A stretch of 64,000 nt of DNA from Comamonadaceae bacterium (GCA_947454955.1 CANGLW010000002.1:112974-176973), one strand, 5' to 3'; counted from the first letter of the stretch, positions 1 through 8,215 are shown. Notes: a model not told the origin generated them from the letters alone. Program-made: numbers and translations.

Positions 1-58
1 CGGCACGGCCGACCACAGGCACGCTGACCTGCGCGGGAGGAGTGATGACAAAGCTCAT
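1..58 (-). CDS. FAH-family protein, N-terminal fragment (partial)
   Basis: An ATG overlaps the stop of the next gene upstream (ATGA overlap, a sign of translational coupling) and opens a frame that runs off the left edge. Only 19 residues are visible, beginning MSFVITPPAQVSVPVVG. From memory this resembles the N-terminus of the fumarylacetoacetate hydrolase family proteins of Burkholderiales, which act on ring-cleavage or keto-acid intermediates. The catalytic domain lies outside the window, so the family call is an inference from a short stretch. Confidence 0.45.
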   Translation of the reverse strand, partial: MSFVITPPAQVSVPVVGRA

Positions 59-354
59 TTTTTTTGCAGCAGGTTGAAGTGTTCGACAGCCGGCGGGCCA
101 GCAAAGAAGGGGCCGACGATGGCACGCCAATCGGCGAAAGCGGGCGAACCTCGGAAGTCCACGGTGTGGTTTTCCAGGGTGTCCCAGTAAATCATGAGCA
201 CATAGCGCTCGGGGCTCTCGATGCCTTTGTTGATCTTGTAGCCATGAAAGCCTTTGGCTTTGGCAATGACGGTGCTCAGGCCTTTTTCAACCGCCACATC
301 AAAGGCGTCTTGCTGGCCGGGGTGTATGCGGATATCGACAAGTTCGAGGATCAA
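55..354 (-). CDS. Antibiotic biosynthesis monooxygenase (ABM)-fold protein
   Basis: Small protein of about 99 residues with the ABM/dimeric alpha-beta barrel look: an opening strand (LELVDIRIHPGQ), a central YKINKGIESPERYVLMIYW strand and a closing helix. Members are cofactor-free monooxygenases or heme-degrading-like proteins; the substrate here is unknown. The track starts at a TTG (381), but the TTG at 354 has GGAG six bases upstream and gives the usual short N-terminus (MILELVDIRI), so I prefer it. It is divergent from pgeF and its stop overlaps the start of the FAH-family gene. Confidence 0.7.
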   Translation of the reverse strand: MILELVDIRIHPGQQDAFDVAVEKGLSTVIAKAKGFHGYKINKGIESPERYVLMIYWDTLENHTVDFRGSPAFADWRAIVGPFFAGPPAVEHFNLLQKK

Positions 355-407
355 AGCAGTCTCCGGTGATTGGATCGTCAAGTCTACATCCGGTTTAAGC
401 TTGCGGC

Positions 408-1181
408 ATGCAGATTCATCCGGATTGGCTCTTGCCCCAGTGGCCCGCGCCTGCGCACATCAAAGCCGTGTTCACCACCCGCGCCGGCGGTGTGTCGCGG
501 CCGCCTTATGACAGCTTGAACTTGGGCGACCATGTGGGTGACGATCTGCACGATGTGTCTGCCAACCGGGCAAGATTGGGCGCAGGCCTTGGCGTGGCCC
601 CGGTCTACTTGCAGCAGGTGCATGGCACCGCGCTGGTGAAGCTCTCGACGTCCGTACTTGCTGCGCAAGACGCAGCTATCTGTGCTGATGCGGTCTTGAC
701 CCAGCAGGCGCATCAGATTTGCACCATCATGGTGGCCGATTGTTTGCCCGTCCTGTTCACCAACCGCACTGGGAGCTGGGTCGCCGCTGCGCACGCAGGC
801 TGGCGAGGCTTGGCAGGTGGGGTGTTAAGTGAAACAGTCCAGCAAATCCGAGAGGTGGATGCTAGCGAAATCATAGCGTGGCTGGGGCCATGCATCGGCC
901 CCACAACCTTTGAGGTGGGGCCAGAAGTTCGAGAGGTTTTTGTCGGAAAGACGCAGCAAGCCGCGCAGCATTTTTTACCGCAACCCTCAGATCAACCCCA
1001 ACAAAAATACCTCGCCGACCTGGCCGGTCTGGCGCGTGATGAATTGCATGGTCTGGGTGTCACCGCCTTTGGCAACGACAGCACCGCGCCCTGGTGCACG
1101 GTGCTCAACCCCTCACGGTTCTTTTCGCACCGGCGCGATCGGGTCAGTGGGCGCATGGCCGCTTGCATCTGGATGGCTTGA
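408..1181 (+). CDS. pgeF: Peptidoglycan editing factor PgeF (YfiH/laccase-domain family)
   Basis: 257 residues of the YfiH family (old names: polyphenol oxidase, multicopper oxidase laccase domain). The family removes wrongly incorporated amino acids from muropeptide precursors and has purine nucleoside activity in homologues. The expected metal/catalytic residues are visible: His in LQQVHGTAL, Cys in MVADCLPVLF and His in AAAHAGWRG. The N-terminal FTTRAGGVS motif is typical. It lies just upstream of the PHB operon. Its 3' end overlaps the convergent small membrane gene by about 69 bp. A 17-bp GCTA-N9-TAGC repeat (861-877) lies inside the frame. Confidence 0.9.
   Translation: MQIHPDWLLPQWPAPAHIKAVFTTRAGGVSRPPYDSLNLGDHVGDDLHDVSANRARLGAGLGVAPVYLQQVHGTALVKLSTSVLAAQDAAICADAVLTQQAHQICTIMVADCLPVLFTNRTGSWVAAAHAGWRGLAGGVLSETVQQIREVDASEIIAWLGPCIGPTTFEVGPEVREVFVGKTQQAAQHFLPQPSDQPQQKYLADLAGLARDELHGLGVTAFGNDSTAPWCTVLNPSRFFSHRRDRVSGRMAACIWMA
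861..877. repeat. 17-bp GCTA-N9-TAGC element inside pgeF
   Basis: GCTAGCGAAATCATAGC, read through as coding sequence (VDASEIIAW). It shares length and the GCTA/TAGC ends with five other copies in the window (6230, 8141, 22172, 28456, 58011). As a single copy it could be chance; as a set it looks like a dispersed palindromic repeat. Confidence 0.4.
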
Positions 1182-1415
1182 GGCACTGGCCTGTGCCTGG
1201 GCCGCCCGGTAGGCTTCCAACTCCGCCGCTTCCCGCGCTTTGATGGTTTTGCGTCGGCTCGAGCTGCCCATCAAATACACCACCAAACCCACCGGCAGCA
1301 GGCCATAGAGCACAAAGGTCATGATGCCGCCCAGCACTGTGCCATTGCTGTTGGTGGCCTCGGCGATGGCCATCATCAGGGCCACGTAAATCCACGCCAT
1401 GGGTATCAAATACAT
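1113..1415 (-). CDS. Small two-helix inner membrane protein, unknown function
   Basis: About 100 residues from the ATG at 1415, which has AGAAGG seven bases upstream; the longer track ORF (1550) has no such signal and would run across the phaC start. Two hydrophobic segments follow at once (MAWIYVALMMAIAEA and a stretch around GGIMTFVLYGLLPVGLVVYLM), then a basic, Ala-rich cytoplasmic tail. I do not recognise a family. It is divergent from phaC across about 75 bp and its tail overlaps the 3' end of pgeF on the other strand. Confidence 0.7.
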   Translation of the reverse strand: MYLIPMAWIYVALMMAIAEATNSNGTVLGGIMTFVLYGLLPVGLVVYLMGSSSRRKTIKAREAAELEAYRAAQAQASASSHPDASGHAPTDPIAPVRKEP

Positions 1416-1490
1416 GCAAACCTTCTCGTAAGAAAACTGACGTTCTTTTTTGCCATAATGAGCATAAGTAGTTTTTCGTATAAGGACGTC

Positions 1491-3191
1491 ATGACGACCA
1501 GCGCGCAGGAATTCTGGGGCCAACTCAACCAATTTACCCAGCAGTTTCAAAAACTGATGGCCAGTAACCCCGCCACGTCGTCATCGATGCCCCAATTCGG
1601 CATGCCGCAGGGACAGGGCTTGAATTTCGAGCCGTCCAAGCTGCAAAGCCTGCAGCAACAATACCTCAAAGAAGCCACCGACCTGTGGCAACAGGCTTTG
1701 AGCGCGCAAACCCCGGTGGTGGGTGACCGCCGTTTTGCCGGTGAGGCTTGGCGCCACAACCCGGTAGCCAGCTTCGCGGCAGCCACTTATTTGCTCAACA
1801 CCCGCACCTTGATGGAAATGGCTGATGCGGTGCAGGGCGACGAAAAAACCAAATCGCGTTTGCGTTTTGCGGTGGAACAGTGGGCTGCTGCCAGCGCGCC
1901 CAGCAACTTCCTGGCCTTCAATGCGGATGCCCAGCAAAAGGCCTTGGACACCAAAGGTGAGAGCATCGCCAAGGGCCTGCAAAACCTGCTGGAAGACATG
2001 CAAAAAGGCTCGGTTTCGATGACCGACGAGAGCCAGTTTGAAGTGGGCAAAAACGTGGCCACCACCGAAGGCGCGGTGGTGTTTGAGAACGAGTTTTTCC
2101 AGCTCATTGAGTACAAGCCCTTGACCGCCAAGGTCTACGAAAAGCCTTTCCTCCTGGTCCCACCTTGCATCAACAAGTTTTACATCCTCGACCTGCAACC
2201 TGAGAACTCCTTCATTCGCTACGCGGTGGCGCAAGGTCACCGCACTTTTGTGGTGAGTTGGCGTAACCCCGATGCCAGCATGGGCGGCAAGACGTGGGAC
2301 GACTACATCGAGAACGCGGCCATCCAGGCCATCCACACCACCCAAGAGATCACTGGTGCCAAGCAAATCAATGCGCTGGGTTTCTGTGTGGGCGGCACCA
2401 TCCTGGGCACGGCCTTGGCCGTGTTGGCCGCGCGCGGTGAAGACCCGGTGGCCAGTGCCACGTTCCTCACCACCTTGCTGGACTTCACCGACACCGGTGT
2501 GCTCGATGTGTTCATCGACGAGAACTTTGTGAAGTACCGCGAGATGGAGCTCGGCAAGGGCGGCTTGATGAAGGGCCGCGACCTGGCCAGCACCTTCAGT
2601 TTTTTGCGCCCCAACGATTTGGTGTGGAACTATGTGGTGGGCAACTACCTCAAGGGTGAAACCCCGCCACCCTTTGACCTGCTCTACTGGAACGGCGACT
2701 CCACCAACCTGCCGGGTCCGTTTTACGCCTGGTACTTGCGCAACACCTACCTGGAAAACAACCTCATCAAGCCGGGCAAGGTCACGGTCTGTGGCGAGAA
2801 GGTTGATTTCAGCAAGGTCAAGCTGCCGGTGTACATCTATGGTTCGCGCGAAGACCACATCGTGCCCATCGGTGGTGCGTATGCCTCTACCCAGGTGTTC
2901 CCAGGCAAGAAGCGTTTTGTCATGGGCGCCTCGGGCCACATAGCCGGCGTGATCAACCCGGCCAGCAAAAACAAACGCAGCCACTGGCTGCGCAGCGACG
3001 GCAAGCTGCCTGCCACCCGGGCTGACTGGTTATCTGGCGCCAAAGAGTTGCCAGGCAGCTGGTGGACCGATTGGTCAGACTGGCTCAAAGCACAAGCTGG
3101 CAAGCAAATTGCTGCGCCGAAAACCTATGGCAAAGGCAAGTTCAAAGCGATCGAGCCCGCCCCCGGTCGCTATGTCAAACAAAAAGCCTGA
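1491..3191 (+). CDS. phaC: Class I poly(3-hydroxyalkanoate) synthase
   Basis: Polymerises (R)-3-hydroxybutyryl-CoA into PHB at the granule surface. The lipase-like box reads GFCVGGT with the nucleophilic Cys near residue 299; the Asp (GSREDHIVP) and His (GASGHIAG) of the triad are present. About 566 residues, the normal class I size; class I also fits the absence of phaE or phaR nearby. I moved the start from 1458 to the ATG at 1491 (MTTSAQEFW) because AAGGA lies just ahead of it and the upstream ATG has no ribosome binding site. First gene of phaC-phaA-phaB. Confidence 0.95.
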   Translation: MTTSAQEFWGQLNQFTQQFQKLMASNPATSSSMPQFGMPQGQGLNFEPSKLQSLQQQYLKEATDLWQQALSAQTPVVGDRRFAGEAWRHNPVASFAAATYLLNTRTLMEMADAVQGDEKTKSRLRFAVEQWAAASAPSNFLAFNADAQQKALDTKGESIAKGLQNLLEDMQKGSVSMTDESQFEVGKNVATTEGAVVFENEFFQLIEYKPLTAKVYEKPFLLVPPCINKFYILDLQPENSFIRYAVAQGHRTFVVSWRNPDASMGGKTWDDYIENAAIQAIHTTQEITGAKQINALGFCVGGTILGTALAVLAARGEDPVASATFLTTLLDFTDTGVLDVFIDENFVKYREMELGKGGLMKGRDLASTFSFLRPNDLVWNYVVGNYLKGETPPPFDLLYWNGDSTNLPGPFYAWYLRNTYLENNLIKPGKVTVCGEKVDFSKVKLPVYIYGSREDHIVPIGGAYASTQVFPGKKRFVMGASGHIAGVINPASKNKRSHWLRSDGKLPATRADWLSGAKELPGSWWTDWSDWLKAQAGKQIAAPKTYGKGKFKAIEPAPGRYVKQKA

Positions 3192-3226
3192 GCCAGGCCA
3201 CTCTCACACTTAACACTGGAGTCATC

Positions 3227-4405
3227 ATGGAAGACATCGTCATCGTTTCGGCAGCGCGTACCGCTGTGGGTAAATTCGGCGGCACACTGGCCAAGACACC
3301 TGCGACCGAATTAGGAGCAGCCGTCATCAAAGGTTTGCTCGAGCGCACCGGCTTGGCGGCTGATCAAGTGGGCGAGGTCATCATGGGCCAGGTGCTGGCC
3401 GCAGGCGTGGGCCAGAACCCGGCCCGTCAGGCTTTGCTCAAAAGCGGCATGGCCAAAGAAACCCCGGCTCTGACCATCAACGCGGTGTGCGGCTCTGGCC
3501 TCAAGGCCGTCATGCTGGCCGCGCAAGCCGTGGCTTATGGCGACAGCGAGATCGTGATTGCCGGTGGCCAAGAAAACATGAGCGCATCGCCCCACGTGTT
3601 GCAGGGCAGCCGTGATGGTCAGCGCATGGGCGACTGGAAGATGATCGACACCATGATCGTGGACGGCTTGTGGGACGTGTACAACCAGTACCACATGGGC
3701 ATCACCGCTGAGAACGTGGCCAAGAAATACGGCATCACCCGCGAGATGCAAGACGCCCTGGCCCTGGCCAGCCAGCAAAAAGCTGCTGCAGCACAAGATG
3801 CGGGCAAGTTTGCCGATGAGATCGTGCCTTTCAGCATCGCGCAGAAAAAGGGCGATCCCATCGTGTTTGCCAACGATGAATTCATCAACAAGAAAACCAA
3901 TGCCGAAGCCCTGGCCGGTCTGCGCCCCGCGTTTGACAAAGCCGGTGGTGTGACCGCAGGCAACGCCTCAGGCATCAACGACGGTGCGGCTGCCGTGATG
4001 GTGATGACCGCCAAGAAAGCCGCGGCCTTGGGCTTAAAGCCTCTGGGTCGTATCGCCAGCTTTGCCTCCAGTGGCTTAGACCCAGCCTTCATGGGCATGG
4101 GCCCCGTGCCTGCCTCGCAAAAAGCACTGGCGCGCGCCGGCTGGAAAGCTGCAGACCTGGACCTGTTGGAAATCAACGAGGCCTTTGCCGCCCAAGCTTG
4201 CGCGGTGAACAATGAGATGGGCTGGGACACCAGCAAGGTCAATGTGAATGGTGGCGCGATTGCCATCGGTCACCCCATTGGTGCATCGGGTTGCCGCATT
4301 TTGGTGACCCTGTTGCATGAGATGCAGCGCCGTGATGCCAAAAAGGGCATTGCCAGCTTGTGCATTGGCGGCGGTATGGGCGTGGCCCTGACCATCGAGC
4401 GTTGA
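3227..4405 (+). CDS. phaA: Acetyl-CoA acetyltransferase (beta-ketothiolase)
   Basis: Condenses two acetyl-CoA to acetoacetyl-CoA, the first step of PHB synthesis. The 392-residue thiolase starts at MEDIVIVSAARTAVGKFGG behind CTGGAG; the longer track start at 3062 reads into phaC and is rejected. Acyl-accepting Cys88 (NAVCGSG), His349 (GHPIGASG) and Cys379 (CIGGGMG) are all present. It sits 35 bp after phaC in the same operon. Confidence 0.95.
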   Translation: MEDIVIVSAARTAVGKFGGTLAKTPATELGAAVIKGLLERTGLAADQVGEVIMGQVLAAGVGQNPARQALLKSGMAKETPALTINAVCGSGLKAVMLAAQAVAYGDSEIVIAGGQENMSASPHVLQGSRDGQRMGDWKMIDTMIVDGLWDVYNQYHMGITAENVAKKYGITREMQDALALASQQKAAAAQDAGKFADEIVPFSIAQKKGDPIVFANDEFINKKTNAEALAGLRPAFDKAGGVTAGNASGINDGAAAVMVMTAKKAAALGLKPLGRIASFASSGLDPAFMGMGPVPASQKALARAGWKAADLDLLEINEAFAAQACAVNNEMGWDTSKVNVNGGAIAIGHPIGASGCRILVTLLHEMQRRDAKKGIASLCIGGGMGVALTIER

Positions 4406-4434
4406 AGAATATTTAATTAACCAAGGAGATGACA

Positions 4435-5172
4435 ATGACTCAAAAAGTAGCGTACGTGACGGGTGGTATGGGTGGCATCGGAACCGCTATTTGCCAGCGT
4501 TTGCACAAAGAAGGTTTCAAGGTGATTGCCGGTTGCGGCCCCACCCGCGATTTCCAGAAGTGGCTCGACGAGCAAAAGGCACTGGGCTACACCTTCTACG
4601 CCTCGGTGGGCAATGTGGGCGACTGGGATTCCACCGTCGCAGCTTTCGCCAAAACCAAAGCGGAGCATGGCACGATCGACGTGCTGGTGAACAACGCCGG
4701 TATCACCCGTGACCGTATGTTCATCAAAATGACCCGTGAAGACTGGGATGCCGTGATTGAAACCAACCTGAACTCCATGTTCAACGTGACCAAACAGGTG
4801 GTTGGTGACATGGTGGAAAAAGGCTGGGGCCGCATCGTCAACATCTCGTCGGTCAACGGCGAAAAAGGTCAGGCTGGCCAGACCAACTACTCGGCGGCTA
4901 AAGCCGGTATGCACGGCTTCTCGATGGCCTTGGCCCAAGAGCTGGCCACCAAGGGCGTGACGGTCAACACCGTGAGCCCGGGCTACATCGGCACCGACAT
5001 GGTCAAGGCCATCCGCGAGGATGTGCTGGCCAAGATCGTGGCCACCGTGCCCGTGAAGCGCTTGGGCGAGCCCAGCGAGATCGCTTCCATCATCGCTTGG
5101 CTGGCGTCTGAAGAAGGTGGTTACGCCACCGGTGCAGACTTCTCGGTCAACGGTGGTTTGCACATGGGTTGA
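4435..5172 (+). CDS. phaB: NADPH-dependent acetoacetyl-CoA reductase
   Basis: Short-chain dehydrogenase of about 245 residues reducing acetoacetyl-CoA to (R)-3-hydroxybutyryl-CoA for PhaC. The Rossmann motif TGGMGGIG, the NNAG motif, the catalytic Ser (NISSVNG) and Y-x3-K (NYSAAKAG) are visible. AAGGAG ends directly against the ATG at 4429 but stands six bases before the ATG at 4435, so the latter (MTQKVAYVTGG) is the likely start. Last gene of the operon; an intrinsic terminator follows 21 bp after the stop. Confidence 0.95.
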   Translation: MTQKVAYVTGGMGGIGTAICQRLHKEGFKVIAGCGPTRDFQKWLDEQKALGYTFYASVGNVGDWDSTVAAFAKTKAEHGTIDVLVNNAGITRDRMFIKMTREDWDAVIETNLNSMFNVTKQVVGDMVEKGWGRIVNISSVNGEKGQAGQTNYSAAKAGMHGFSMALAQELATKGVTVNTVSPGYIGTDMVKAIREDVLAKIVATVPVKRLGEPSEIASIIAWLASEEGGYATGADFSVNGGLHMG

Positions 5173-5193
5173 TCAAACCCTGTGTGTTGTTGA

Positions 5194-5219
5194 GGGCCTC
5201 TTCGGAGGCCCTTTTCTTT
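5194..5219 (+). terminator. Intrinsic terminator of the pha operon
   Basis: GGGCCTC-TTCG-GAGGCCC followed by TTTTCTTT. The 7-bp GC stem is closed by a UUCG tetraloop with a C-G closing pair, a very stable hairpin, then the U-tract. It stands just behind phaB. Confidence 0.93.
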
Positions 5220-5309
5220 GGGGCTCTCAAGCTGCGACGCCTCACACCAAGAACACCTTGATTTGAGCCAAGTCAATTCTGCGCAGCGCAGAGTTTGGTG
5301 TACTGGGGC

Positions 5310-6245
5310 ATGCCTGAGGTCATCACGCTCACCCTCAACCCGTGTGTGGATGTGAGCACCGCCACGGCGCAGGTGCAGCCCACCCACAAGCTGCGTTGCA
5401 GCGAGCCGGTGCGCACACCCGGTGGCGGCGGGGTGAACGTGGCGCGCTACCTCACGCGCCTGGGGCATGACGCGCTGGCGGTGCATACCGCGGGTGGGCC
5501 AAGCGGGGCCTTGCTGCAGCAACTGCTTCGGGCTGAAGGTGTGTCGCAACTGACGCTGCCCATCGCGCAGGAAACCCGGCAAAGCTGGCATGTGCAAGAG
5601 CACAGCAGCGGTCAAGAGTTTCGCTTTGTCATGCCAGGGCCGCCACTCAGTGCCCAAGCTTGGACGGATGCCACGGTGGCTTGGCGCGACCAATTGGACA
5701 GCTGTCCCCGGGTGGTGGTGCTCAGCGGCAGTCTGCCACCTGGTGCGCCACCCGATGCTTATGCCCAGCTTTTAAGTGACAGCCATGAAGTCTTCACCGT
5801 GGTGGATGCCAGCGGCTTGGCGCTGCACCATGCCTTGGCCGTGGGGGTGGGTTTGGTCAAACCCAGTTTGAACGAGCTGCGGGCCTATACCGGCCTGGGC
5901 TTGCATGAACGCGCCGAGCAAATTGCCGCCATCCAAAGCTTGGTGGCACAACAGCGCGCGCAGGTGGTGGTGTTGTCGCTGGGCGAAGAGGGCGCTTTGC
6001 TGGCCGCGCCTGACACCTTGTTGCAGGTCAATGCGCCAGCTGACCAGGTGATGAGCGCGGTGGGCGCTGGCGACAGCATGGTCGCCGGCTTGGTGAGTGG
6101 TTTTTTGCAGGGCATGAGCTGGTCTGATGCCTTGGCTTGGGCCAGTGCGGTGTCCGCAGCTACGGTGAGCCATGCGCCTGGTAATGCCTGGACAAAAAAA
6201 GACCCGCTGGCCTTTCGGTCGCGGGTCTTGCTACAAACTTTGTAG
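5310..6245 (+). CDS. PfkB-family hexose-phosphate kinase (1-phosphofructokinase/6-PFK II type)
   Basis: About 311 residues of the ribokinase/PfkB superfamily, 1-PFK/LacC/PfkB branch: N-terminal TLNPCVDVS, first signature GGGGVNVARYL, second signature SAVGAGDSMVAG with the catalytic Asp in GAGDS. It would phosphorylate fructose 6-phosphate, fructose 1-phosphate or tagatose 6-phosphate; the substrate cannot be settled from sequence. I start at ATG 5310 (MPEVITL) rather than the TTG at 5295. No PTS genes are adjacent. Its last codons contain a leftward intrinsic terminator (6194-6227), and its stop falls in a palindromic repeat. Confidence 0.85.
   Translation: MPEVITLTLNPCVDVSTATAQVQPTHKLRCSEPVRTPGGGGVNVARYLTRLGHDALAVHTAGGPSGALLQQLLRAEGVSQLTLPIAQETRQSWHVQEHSSGQEFRFVMPGPPLSAQAWTDATVAWRDQLDSCPRVVVLSGSLPPGAPPDAYAQLLSDSHEVFTVVDASGLALHHALAVGVGLVKPSLNELRAYTGLGLHERAEQIAAIQSLVAQQRAQVVVLSLGEEGALLAAPDTLLQVNAPADQVMSAVGAGDSMVAGLVSGFLQGMSWSDALAWASAVSAATVSHAPGNAWTKKDPLAFRSRVLLQTL
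6194..6227 (-). terminator. Leftward terminator for the frc operon, embedded in pfkB codons
   Basis: On the minus strand GACCCGC, a 13-base loop and GCGGGTC are followed by TTTTTTT. It lies about 65 bp past the frc1 stop, so it would end the leftward oxalate transcript, but the same bases encode the C-terminus of the convergent pfkB gene. Confidence 0.85.
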
Positions 6246-6286
6246 CTGTATTTGTAGCTGTATTTGTAGCTGTATTTGTAGCTGTA
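6230..6286. repeat. Perfect 17-bp palindrome fused to a 12-bp tandem repeat
   Basis: GCTACAAACTTTGTAGC (8-bp arms, one central base) at 6230-6246 contains the pfkB stop codon. It is followed by TGTAGCTGTATT repeated nearly four times (GTAGC at 6242, 6254, 6266, 6278). The array fills the space between the pfkB and frc1 stops. Consistent with slippage expansion from one half of a GCTA-N9-TAGC element. Confidence 0.9.
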
Positions 6287-6291
6287 GGGGC

Positions 6292-7539
6292 TTAGATGAC
6301 CTTGCTGGCGCGCAGATCTTCAATTTGCTCGGTGGTGTAACCCAACTGTTGCAACACCTCCACCGTGTGTTCACCCAGTAGGGGCGAGCGGGTGACTTCG
6401 GTGATGCTGTCCGAGAGTTTGATGGGGTTGCCAACCGTGAGGTACTTGCCACGGGTGGGGTGGTCCACTTCCACCACGGTGCCTGTTTCACGCAGCGACT
6501 GGTCTTCGGCGATTTCTTTCATCGACAAAATCGGGCCGCAAGGAATGTCGTACTGGTTGAGGATGTCCATGGCCTCGAACTTGGTCTTGGTCTTGGTCCA
6601 CTCTTCAATGCGCGCGAAGATCGACTTGAGGTGGGGCAAACGCGCAGCCGGTGTGGCGTAATGCGGGTCGGTGATCCAGCTCTCTTCGTCGATGATTTTG
6701 CAAATGGCTGGCCACACGGCGGCCTGGGTGATGAAGTAAATGTAGGCGTTGGGGTCTTTCTGCCAGCCTTTGCACTTCAAGATCCAGCCAGGTTGGCCGC
6801 CGCCTGAGGCGTTGCCCGCGCGGGGCACCGACTCGCCAAACTCCATGTCGGGGTACTGGGGGTACTCGGTGAGTTCACCCACGCGCTCCAGGCGCTGTTG
6901 GTCACGCAGTTTCACGCGGCACAGGTTGAGCACCGCGTCTTGCATGGCGGCCAGCACCTTTTGGCCACGGCCGGTTTTTTCGCGCTGGAACAGGGCGGTC
7001 ACAATGCCCAGGGCCAGGTGCAAGCCCGTGCCCGAGTCACCAATTTGCGCGCCGGTCACCACCGGTGGGCCGTCGTCAAAACCGGTGGTTGATGCAGCAC
7101 CTCCTGCGCACTGCGCCACGTTCTCGTACACCTTGCAGTCCACATAAGGGCCAGGGCCAAAGCCTTTGACCGAGGCCAGGATCATGCGGGGGTTGATCTC
7201 TTGGATTTTTTCCCAGGAAAAGCCCATGCGGTCCAGGGCGCCTGGCGCGAAGTTTTCCACCATCACATCGCACTCTTGGATGAGCTTGACCAGCACCGCT
7301 TTGCCCTTGGGGTCTTTGGTGTTGATGGTCACCGAGCGCTTGTTGTGGTTGAGCATGGTGAAGTACAAGCTGTCCACACCGGGAATGTCACGCAGCTGGC
7401 CGCGTGTGGCGTCGCCTTCGCCGGCTTTTTCCACCTTGATCACATCCGCGCCAAACCAGGCCAGCAACTGGGTGCAGGTCGGTCCGGACTGGACGTGGGT
7501 GAAGTCCAAAATCTTCACGCCATCGAGGGCTTTGCTCAT
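6292..7539 (-). CDS. frc: Formyl-CoA:oxalate CoA-transferase, paralogue 1
   Basis: Class III (CaiB/BaiF-type) CoA transferase of 415 residues. It moves CoA from formyl-CoA to oxalate, making oxalyl-CoA and formate. Frc hallmarks: DFTHVQSGP near residue 12, [10 protein letters not shown], catalytic Asp168 in GDSGTG, and the glycine-rich loop [13 protein letters not shown]. The start at 7539 (MSKALDG) has AGGAG nine bases upstream; the longer track start is rejected. Strongly similar throughout to the second copy at 8216-9487. Distal gene of the leftward string oxc-frc2-PAS-frc1, ending before the embedded terminator. Confidence 0.9.
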   Translation of the reverse strand: MSKALDGVKILDFTHVQSGPTCTQLLAWFGADVIKVEKAGEGDATRGQLRDIPGVDSLYFTMLNHNKRSVTINTKDPKGKAVLVKLIQECDVMVENFAPGALDRMGFSWEKIQEINPRMILASVKGFGPGPYVDCKVYENVAQCAGGAASTTGFDDGPPVVTGAQIGDSGTGLHLALGIVTALFQREKTGRGQKVLAAMQDAVLNLCRVKLRDQQRLERVGELTEYPQYPDMEFGESVPRAGNASGGGQPGWILKCKGWQKDPNAYIYFITQAAVWPAICKIIDEESWITDPHYATPAARLPHLKSIFARIEEWTKTKTKFEAMDILNQYDIPCGPILSMKEIAEDQSLRETGTVVEVDHPTRGKYLTVGNPIKLSDSITEVTRSPLLGEHTVEVLQQLGYTTEQIEDLRASKVI

Positions 7540-7683
7540 GTGAATACTCCTGAAGTTTAAAAAACCGGGGCAGTCGCCAAGGCGACGCAATGCCAAGCAT
7601 TGTAGATAGCTTGGCTGACAGCCGGGATGGATTCTTAGATTCAGGCCCCCAAACGGGGCAGGCAGGGGCTTGCAGCGGGGTTT

Positions 7684-8130
7684 TTAGCTGGGCGAACCGT
7701 TGTTTTTCACAGCGGCTTCCAACTCGGCCATGCGTTTTTTCAGCGCACGGTCTTCGGCAAATCTTGCCGTCTCGTTGCGGATGACCGCAGCCACCCCGGT
7801 CACCTCGCCAGCTGGGTCCTTGAGCATGGCCACGGTGAAGGCGATCGACATGTTCTCGCCGGCCTTGTTGACGGCTGGCACGCGCAGCACATCGTTGCCG
7901 TAACGGGTGGTGCCGGTTTCCATGGAATGGGCGTAGCCATCGTGGTGGCGGGAGCGCAGCCGCTCGGGGGTGATGAGGTTGAGGGTCTGGCCCAGGGCTT
8001 CGTCCTCGGTGTAGCCAAACATGCGCTGCGCGCCCGGGTTCCACAGGGTGATCAGGCCGGCGCGGTCACACACGATCACCGCATCGCCAATGGCGGCCAC
8101 CAGGTCTTGGGTATCAATTTGGGTTTTCAT
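7684..8130 (-). CDS. Stand-alone PAS-domain protein in the oxalate cluster
   Basis: About 148 residues: one PAS domain (IGDAVIVCDRAGLITLWNPG, MFGYTEDEALGQ, GVAAVIRNETARFAED) and a short C-terminal helix (LKKRMAELEAAV), with no kinase, cyclase or DNA-binding output domain. It may be a small sensor or adaptor; the ligand is unknown. The start at 8130 has AAGGAG seven bases upstream. It lies between two frc copies on the same strand, behind an intrinsic terminator and a hairpin that abuts its ribosome binding site, so its expression may differ from that of oxc-frc2. Confidence 0.85.
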   Translation of the reverse strand: MKTQIDTQDLVAAIGDAVIVCDRAGLITLWNPGAQRMFGYTEDEALGQTLNLITPERLRSRHHDGYAHSMETGTTRYGNDVLRVPAVNKAGENMSIAFTVAMLKDPAGEVTGVAAVIRNETARFAEDRALKKRMAELEAAVKNNGSPS

Positions 8131-8139
8131 GGTGCTCCT

Positions 8140-8158
8140 TGCTATCTTAACGATAGCA
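8140..8158 (-). promoter_or_regulatory. Hairpin directly upstream of the PAS-gene ribosome binding site
   Basis: On the minus strand TGCTATC-GTTAA-GATAGCA is a perfect 7-bp stem immediately before AGGAGCACC-ATG. A competing pairing of GGTGCT with AGCACC would enclose the Shine-Dalgarno. It contains a 17-bp GCTA-N9-TAGC unit (8141-8157), so it may be either a regulatory leader or a copy of that repeat. Confidence 0.6.
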
Positions 8159-8163
8159 CCCAA

Positions 8164-8191
8164 GAAAAACGGCGCCTGGTGTGGCGCCGTT
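8164..8191 (-). terminator. Intrinsic terminator after frc paralogue 2
   Basis: Minus-strand AACGGCGCC-ACACCA-GGCGCCGTT with a run of T after the stem (TTTTTC). It lies about 25 bp past the frc2 stop, inside the leftward gene string, so it should cut or attenuate transcription between oxc-frc2 and PAS-frc1. Confidence 0.85.
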
Positions 8192-8215
8192 GTTTCATAT
8201 CAAAACAAGCGTTGT

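Noticed and set aside
1581-2984. 467-residue minus-strand ORF inside phaC
   Set aside because: Shadow; the opposite strand encodes PhaC with its complete catalytic triad.
5263-5276. Possible third FNR-like site TTGAGCCAAGTCAA upstream of pfkB
   Set aside because: The half-sites do not match beyond TTGA/TCAA, and about one such match is expected by chance in a window of this size.
6172-6381. 69-residue ORF with CSCICSC repeats
   Set aside because: The Cys-rich pattern is only translation of the 12-bp tandem repeat; no ribosome binding site or conserved frame.
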